A stretch of DNA of 9,348 nt from JBHHYS01 sp046757645 (lineage in GTDB: Bacteria > Acidobacteriota > Terriglobia > Acidiferrales > 2-02-FULL-67-57): the NCBI GenBank assembly GCA_046757645.1, contig JBHHYS010000096.1, positions 1-9,348 on the forward strand, written 5' to 3'. Positions 4,792 through 9,348 of this stretch are shown here, in pieces (the stretch's first letter is position 1; every line of letters starts with the position of its first letter). A program made the translations under genes and the position numbers. The notes below the pieces were generated by a model. It saw only the letters and a list, made by a program, of their open reading frames with translations, had not been told where the DNA came from and did not search any database.

Positions 4792-7513
4792 ACAAGCTGC
4801 GCTGGAGCTGGGCCTCCAGGGCCTGGCGGATGCGCGCCCGGGTCTCTTCCAAGTGGGCGCGGGTGGTGTAGTCAAGCGGGCCGGCGCTGAGCGCGCGGCC
4901 AATGCGCTGCTCGAGTTCCACCAAGTCGGCACGGGCCAGGGTCACCGCATCCTGGGGCGTGTCATTGGCGGGCTTCACCAGCAGGCGAATCAAGTGCCGC
5001 AAGTGCGCGCGCTGCAAGTTGCGCCGGAAGCTGTTGATGGCGGAGCCGGAATCGAGCTCCGACCAGATGGCGTTGCGGATGCCCACGAACATATCCGCCA
5101 TGGTGAAGCGGTCGTTCGGGTTCGGGTACTTCACTTCCAGGTCCTGCAAGCGGGCGAGCTTGGTGGGATGATAAAGGTCGCTGAGCACCTCGCTCTGGAC
5201 AAACAAGACCGCGTCGTGCAACGGATAGTCGAGCCGGGGCGTCCGGTAGGCCGAGAACTCGAAATCCCAGAAGCGCTCGAACTGCAGCTTGTTCAGCAGC
5301 TCGGCCGGGGCCTGGAAGACGTCCGGCGCCCACACCTCATTGGCCAGGAACGCCAGGGCTTCGCGCTGCTTGGCGGCGGGCACCGGCACATAGGGTGGCC
5401 GGCCATTGGGGTCGCCGAAGTGGTCGCGGTTGTGGTAGATGCCGCCGATGTACTTCATGGCCACGTGAGCGCCGCGGAAGTAGGGCGTCCAGGAAAAATT
5501 GAAGGCCCGCCGCAGCACGGTGTAGCTCTCGCCGGGCTCGAGCAACTTCGACTCCATGTTCGCCCAGAGCTCGTTGACCACCTTGAACTCGTGGTGGAAC
5601 CAGGTTAAGGGCTTGTCGGTGAAGTCGAAGCGGCTGTTGCGCGGGTCCAGGGCGCGGGGATTGAGTCCGGCGTCTTCGTCGGTGGCGTAGGGGAGCAGGG
5701 GGTCAGCGACCCGGGCGGCGATCTGGCGTAGCGCCGGCAACTCCTCCTCCGGCGTCTTCGCCCGGGCGACGGGCTTGTAGGCATACTCAATCGCCCACTG
5801 GTCGTAGCTGCCCACCACCATGGGGAAGTAGTCGCCCTGCTTTTCGCCCTTCAGGGCGACGACCGCCGGGTTGTAGTCCATCACCGAGGCCCCCAAGCCC
5901 ACCGTCCGGGCGCGTTGGGCGTCGGCGAGCTGGTCGGAGCGGTTGATGGTGCTGGCGCGGAAGTTGTGCCGCAGGCCGAGGGTGTGCCCGACCTCGTGCG
6001 CGGTCACCTCCCGGGTGAACTGCCGGATGAACTCCTTTTCCTTCTCCGGGTTCCAGTCGGGCCGCGCCGCCAGCACGTCGTAGGCCAGCGAAGCCTGCTC
6101 GACGAGTTCCGCGGCGTAGGTGCAGAGGTAGCGCGGGTCGCGCCGAGCGAACCCCGTCAGCAGCGCCCCGGGACCGGCTTTCAGTTGCTGGAGGCGCTGC
6201 ACCGGGTTGACGTAGAGCTGGTAGCGCCGCCGCGCCCCCAGCCGCAGGATGCCTTCGCTGAAGCCGATGTCGGCGTCGATGATCTGCCCGGTGTAGGGGT
6301 TGGTGTGCGAAGGCCCGATGGCGAAGGTGGCGTCGTACGCCACGAACCAGCGGATGGTGTTGTAGCGAATGTCGGCCGGATCCCAATCGGCGTCGTCGGG
6401 CTGCTGCTTGACCACCAGGGCGTTCTTGAAGCCCACCCGCTCAAAGGCCGGGTTCCACATCAAGATCCCCTGACGAAAATAGTCGCGGTATTCCTCCGGG
6501 ATGGAGTTCTCCAGCCAGAAGACAATCGGCTCGACCGGCTCCGACACGGCGGCCCGGGGGTTCTTTTTTTTCAGGTGCCAGCGGGTGACGTAGCGCACGT
6601 AGGGGGTGGCGGGCTGGTCGCTGGTGAAGTCCATGTACTGGTCCATAAAGTAGCCTACCCGGTCGTCGGCCAGCCGCGGCCGGTAGTCGTTTTCCGGCAG
6701 CGCCAGCAGGCTGTAGCGGAAGCGGAGGGTGATGCTGCGCGGGTCAGGGAGCGTGACGGAGTTTTTGAACTCCTGGGCGCGGAAGTTCGCCGCCACCCCA
6801 ATCTCCGCGTTCAGCGGAAACGCCTTGATCAAGTCAAAGCCGCTGTTGTCTTTGTCAAACTTATAGCCGGTTTTGTACACTCGCTTGAAATACTGGGTGG
6901 CGCCGTGCAGGTCGCCAGCCAGAAAGATGTTCCGCAGGTCGACCAGCACACTTTTCCGCTCCGGGTGGGGCTGGCTGGCAAACTTGCCCGAGGCCAGCAC
7001 CGAATCGGAAAACGACTTCTTCACCGCCCGGGCGGCGGGCGAATCCGGGTCGGCGCGGAAGCGGATGTTCTTCTGCACGAACTGCACCCGCTTGCCCAAG
7101 CGCCGCCACTGGAAGACGAACTCGTCCATCATAATGGTGCCGTAGGCACCGCGCTCCCCGGTGGCTTGCTCCAGCTTCGCCGAATAGATGTAGTCGTGGT
7201 CAAACTGGTCGGGGAGAAGCTCGATCAGAACCTTGTTCTCCTCAGGCTTTTGATAGAAAGTGAACAGCCCTTCGATCTTCTCCATCCCCTTCACCACTTC
7301 CTTGAAGGGTTTCTCCTTTTCCTTCTTTTTTTCCTTGTCTTTCTTGGCCTCGCCGGGTTTCTTGGCGACCGGCGGGTGAGTAATAAAAGCTTTCTCGGCC
7401 TGCGGTTGCTCCTGGCCCTCGGGCAACCCCGAGGCCGCCGAGCCGCGGGCCAGCGTCAGGCTGGCCACCAACGCTACCAGAATCGTGCCCACCCATAGGC
7501 GATACCCTTGCAT
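4790..7513 (-). CDS. Secreted zinc-dependent metalloprotease, metzincin-like (DUF5117/DUF4953 type)
   Basis: Encodes 907 residues. Start ATG 7513 is chosen because AAAGGAG (7526-7520) lies 6 bases upstream; a longer frame to 7543 would contain that ribosome site. Residues 1-27 are a signal peptide (core GTILVALVASLTLA). Residues 51-75 are a Lys/Glu-rich spacer. The module from about residue 80 (EGLFTFYQ, then LIELLPDQFDHDYIY) matches the DUF5117 region of this family. The zinc site is HEVGHTLGLRH at 506-516, the HExxHxxGxxH signature, with Glu507 as general base and a Met-turn SVMDY at Met545. The long C-terminal part includes WANMESKLLEPGESY and is typical of these roughly 800-900 residue proteins. 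It probably degrades peptides in the periplasm or outside the cell; substrate unknown. It is convergent with the gene run and divergent from the hydrolase, so separately transcribed. A8 and A7 runs occur inside the gene. Confidence 0.92.
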   Translation of the reverse strand: MQGYRLWVGTILVALVASLTLARGSAASGLPEGQEQPQAEKAFITHPPVAKKPGEAKKDKEKKKEKEKPFKEVVKGMEKIEGLFTFYQKPEENKVLIELLPDQFDHDYIYSAKLEQATGERGAYGTIMMDEFVFQWRRLGKRVQFVQKNIRFRADPDSPAARAVKKSFSDSVLASGKFASQPHPERKSVLVDLRNIFLAGDLHGATQYFKRVYKTGYKFDKDNSGFDLIKAFPLNAEIGVAANFRAQEFKNSVTLPDPRSITLRFRYSLLALPENDYRPRLADDRVGYFMDQYMDFTSDQPATPYVRYVTRWHLKKKNPRAAVSEPVEPIVFWLENSIPEEYRDYFRQGILMWNPAFERVGFKNALVVKQQPDDADWDPADIRYNTIRWFVAYDATFAIGPSHTNPYTGQIIDADIGFSEGILRLGARRRYQLYVNPVQRLQQLKAGPGALLTGFARRDPRYLCTYAAELVEQASLAYDVLAARPDWNPEKEKEFIRQFTREVTAHEVGHTLGLRHNFRASTINRSDQLADAQRARTVGLGASVMDYNPAVVALKGEKQGDYFPMVVGSYDQWAIEYAYKPVARAKTPEEELPALRQIAARVADPLLPYATDEDAGLNPRALDPRNSRFDFTDKPLTWFHHEFKVVNELWANMESKLLEPGESYTVLRRAFNFSWTPYFRGAHVAMKYIGGIYHNRDHFGDPNGRPPYVPVPAAKQREALAFLANEVWAPDVFQAPAELLNKLQFERFWDFEFSAYRTPRLDYPLHDAVLFVQSEVLSDLYHPTKLARLQDLEVKYPNPNDRFTMADMFVGIRNAIWSELDSGSAINSFRRNLQRAHLRHLIRLLVKPANDTPQDAVTLARADLVELEQRIGRALSAGPLDYTTRAHLEETRARIRQALEAQLQRSL

Positions 7514-7813
7514 GGTTCTCTCCTTTGATTTGTGGAAGTACACCCTCTCAGGCTCGATTACGGATTGGACCGGCTTGCGGTTCCGACTTTTCTCCGCCCG
7601 CCGCCCGCGGTCGGAGGCAAGAAGCGAACCCCGCCCCCGGAGTCTCCTCGGAGAAAAGAGTCCTATAGTCTACCCGGTTTCGAAAAGATTGCAACCCTGG
7701 CCCCCCGCTCAGGCTTGACACCGACACCCGACTCCGGCAAGCTGCAGCCCGAGCCACCCGAAATTAGACGCCAGGCATCTGAAAAGGTTAGGAGAAAATT
7801 GCAGAGGGTCAGC
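7514..7813. other. Divergent intergenic region between protease and hydrolase
   Basis: About 300 bases that must hold promoters for both genes. On the plus strand the frame is open in phase with the hydrolase from 7532, but its Pro/Arg-rich translation and the Tat signal starting at 7814 argue against coding. TTGACA at 7715-7720 is a good -35, but the hexamer 17 bases on (CAAGCT) is poor. TATAGT at 7664-7669 is a good -10 without a clear -35. No operator-like long palindrome is seen; TCTC/GAGA (7643-7654) is the only small stem noted. Confidence 0.4.
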
Positions 7814-9166
7814 GTGCTCACCCGACGCGAGTTCAACCGGCGGCTGGCAGGCGGACTGGCCGGGGCCGCCCTGGCCGCGGGCACCCTGTGGGGACAAGGG
7901 CCCTCCGAGCCGCCACTGCGCTGCCAGGCGCGGCTGGTGGATGCGGAGCGCTTGCGGCGCACCCTGGAGGAGTTGAGCGAGTTTGGGCGCCTGCCCGGGG
8001 GCGGTACCACCCGCCTGGGCTTTTCCCCCGCCGATCTGGAGGCGCGCAACTGGTTGATGGGTTTGCTGCGCGGGGAAGGATTGGAGGTGACGATTGATGC
8101 CGCCGCCAATATCCGCGCCCGGCGCAGCGGCCAGCAAACCGACCGACCGGCGCTGTGGTTCGGGTCGCACATCGACACGGTGCCGAACGGCGGCAACTTC
8201 GACGGCTGCTTGGGCTCGCTGGCAGCGCTGGAAGTCATCCGCCGCCTCAACGAAGAGGACGTCCGCACCCGCCACCCCCTGGAAGTGGTCATCTTCACGA
8301 ACGAAGAAGGGGTGCACTACGGCAAGGGGCTGTTTGGGAGTCGGGCGCTCGCCGGCCGGCTCGACCCGGAGGAGCTGGAAGCGGTGGACGCCGACGGTGT
8401 CGGGCTGGCCGAGTGGATTCGCCGCTACGGAGGCGACCCGGAGCGCATCCCGGAGATGGCCCCTGCGCCCGGCAGCATTCATTCCTATCTAGAGCTGCAC
8501 ATCGAGCAAGGGAGCCGGTTGTGGTCGCGGGGAATTCCCTTGGGGATTGTGGAAGGCATCGTGGGCATCCGGCGCTACCGGGTGACCCTGGAAGGCTTTG
8601 CCAACCACGCCGGCACCACGCCCATGGCCGCGCGCCGCGACGCTCTGGTGGCGGCCAGCAAGGTTATCCTGGCGGTGCGGGACATCGTGCGCGCGCTCCC
8701 CGGCCGCCAGGTGGGGACGATCAGCGTCCAGCCCGGCGCCCCCAACGTCATTCCCGGGCGCGCCACTTTCCCCGTCGAGCTGCGCGACCTCTCGGAGGAA
8801 AAAATCGCCACGCTGGCCGAGCAGATTCGTGAGCGGGCCGCGCGCCTGGCCGCGGAAGAGAACGTCTCCTTCGGGATGGAGCCGGTCAGCGACCACGCCC
8901 CGGCACTGACCGATCGCCGGATTCGCTTCCACATCCAGAAGGCCGCCGAGGAGATGCGGGCGCCCACCCTGACCATGGCCTCGGGCGCCGGCCACGACGC
9001 TCAATCCATGGCACGGCTCTGCCCGGTGGGGATGATTTTTGTTCCTAGCCGCAACGGCATCAGCCACTCCCCGAAGGAATTCACCCGCTGGGAAGAGTGC
9101 GCCTGCGGCACCGAAGCTCTCTACCGCACCCTGCTGCGCCTTGATGAGGTCGAGCGCTTCAGCTAA
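7814..9166 (+). CDS. Tat-exported Zn-dependent hydantoinase/carbamoylase-type amidohydrolase (peptidase M20 superfamily)
   Basis: Encodes 450 residues from GTG 7814 (GAGG at 7804-7807, 6 bases upstream); TTG 7799 behind TAGGAG is the alternative and adds five residues. The N-terminus TRREFNRR followed by LAGGLAGAALAAG is a twin-arginine signal. The rest matches the N-carbamoyl-L-amino-acid hydrolase / beta-ureidopropionase / allantoate amidohydrolase family. Zinc-site residues are GSHIDTVPNGGNFDG (His119, Asp130), TNEEG (Glu164, Glu165), HIEQG (His229) and GISHSP (His418). Substrate-site and dimer motifs are GFANHAGTTPM (His265), PNVIPG, SGAGHDAQ (His394) and SRNG (Arg413). All expected residues are present, so it should hydrolyse an N-carbamoyl or ureido bond, releasing ammonia and CO2 or a similar product. 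The exact substrate cannot be told from sequence. Family members are mostly cytoplasmic, so export is unusual. Confidence 0.92.
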   Translation: MLTRREFNRRLAGGLAGAALAAGTLWGQGPSEPPLRCQARLVDAERLRRTLEELSEFGRLPGGGTTRLGFSPADLEARNWLMGLLRGEGLEVTIDAAANIRARRSGQQTDRPALWFGSHIDTVPNGGNFDGCLGSLAALEVIRRLNEEDVRTRHPLEVVIFTNEEGVHYGKGLFGSRALAGRLDPEELEAVDADGVGLAEWIRRYGGDPERIPEMAPAPGSIHSYLELHIEQGSRLWSRGIPLGIVEGIVGIRRYRVTLEGFANHAGTTPMAARRDALVAASKVILAVRDIVRALPGRQVGTISVQPGAPNVIPGRATFPVELRDLSEEKIATLAEQIRERAARLAAEENVSFGMEPVSDHAPALTDRRIRFHIQKAAEEMRAPTLTMASGAGHDAQSMARLCPVGMIFVPSRNGISHSPKEFTRWEECACGTEALYRTLLRLDEVERFS

Positions 9167-9198
9167 CGAAGCTTCAAGAAAGACTCACCCCAGAGACC

Positions 9199-9217
9199 TG
9201 CCTGCCGCAGGCAGGCA
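9199..9217. repeat. Perfect 8-bp inverted repeat, possible terminator or dispersed intergenic repeat
   Basis: TGCCTGCC (9199-9206) and GGCAGGCA (9210-9217) flank a GCA loop, 32 bases after the hydrolase stop. There is no T-run. The surrounding CCCAGAG / ACAGCG / CCCAGAGGGAG wording resembles the 'CACAGAG'-type interspersed repeats often seen between genes in environmental bacteria. It could act as a transcript 3' end stabiliser. Confidence 0.5.
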
Positions 9218-9253
9218 CAGCGAACCCAGAGGGAGCGCTGAGAGAGGTAGCGG

Positions 9254-9343
9254 CGACGAAGCTGTGCGCTTGGCTGCTGGTTTCGCCCGGAAGCTCTGTC
9301 TGGAGCAGTGCAAGCGAGCGGGGACGAAAGGAAGGCTTCGTCG
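9254..9343 (+). other. Nested inverted repeats, possible structured RNA or extended hairpin
   Basis: Three arms are nested in order: CGACGAAGC (9254-9262) with GCTTCGTCG (9335-9343), 9 bp; CGCTTG (9267-9272) with CAAGCG (9311-9316), 6 bp; CTGCT (9274-9278) with AGCAG (9304-9308), 5 bp. Together they would form one long irregular stem of about 90 bases with an asymmetric internal loop. No protein frame is convincing here and I recognise no RNA family. The strand is arbitrary, and the window ends five bases later. Confidence 0.3.
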
Positions 9344-9348
9344 TCGGC

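Noticed and set aside
4778..5608. Plus-strand open frame of 276 codons opposite the protease C-terminus
   Set aside because: Antisense shadow caused by GC-rich codon bias; no ribosome site or domain pattern, and it overlaps a well-supported gene.
5915..7498. Long plus-strand open frame (527 codons) opposite the metalloprotease
   Set aside because: It is the antisense shadow of a high-GC gene; the minus-strand product has a signal peptide and a complete HExxHxxGxxH site, while this translation is a Val/Arg/Gly/Leu-rich shadow with no recognisable domain.
7514..7543. Upstream ATG giving the protease ten more residues (MYFHKSKERT)
   Set aside because: Those codons contain the AAAGGAG ribosome site for ATG 7513, and the signal peptide begins properly only at 7513.
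7532..7813. 94-codon N-terminal extension of the hydrolase
   Set aside because: The translation is Pro/Arg-rich without similarity to the family, and the Tat signal would then be internal; the starts at 7814 or 7799 have ribosome sites.
7709..8482. Minus-strand open frames (257 and 211 codons) opposite the hydrolase
   Set aside because: They overlap a gene with every expected catalytic motif and give low-complexity Arg/Ala/Ser-rich translations.

Overview
The window is GC-rich, densely coded bacterial DNA. The gene families suggest a soil or sediment Acidobacteriota-like organism: a secreted protein of carboxypeptidase-regulatory-like domains, a large DUF5117/DUF4953-type metzincin protease, a sorbosone-dehydrogenase-like protein and a Tat-exported carbamoylase-type hydrolase. 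This assignment is inference from gene families, not from a phylogenetic marker.

Layout. Positions 1-236 hold the 3' end of a PQQ-sugar/sorbosone dehydrogenase-like gene. From 375 to 4719 there is a tight run of same-strand genes, a probable operon: Sm-like small exported protein copy 1; a truncated copy 2 (signal peptide kept, barrel domain lost); a secreted protein with 18 cysteines; Sm-like copies 3 and 4; a three-domain carboxypeptidase-regulatory-like secreted protein; and a Dsb-type thioredoxin-fold oxidoreductase with a CPYC site. A convergent gene on the minus strand (4790-7513) encodes a large secreted zinc metalloprotease. It shares a divergent intergenic region with a plus-strand Tat-exported M20-family amidohydrolase (7814-9166). 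The last 180 bases are non-coding and contain a perfect hairpin and a longer nested inverted-repeat structure.

How the genes may work together. Every product of the 375-4719 run carries an export signal. The small proteins share a CP[FY]xxLP motif just after the signal peptide, an acidic/proline-rich linker, a barrel segment resembling the Sm1 motif of LSm proteins, and a C-terminal membrane segment. The cysteine-rich protein would need oxidative folding, and the Dsb-like enzyme at the end of the run could provide it. I know of no described system with this composition; it is the best candidate here for something undescribed. A ten-G tract between TTGACA and TAGTAT upstream of the cysteine-rich gene suggests that its expression could vary by slippage.
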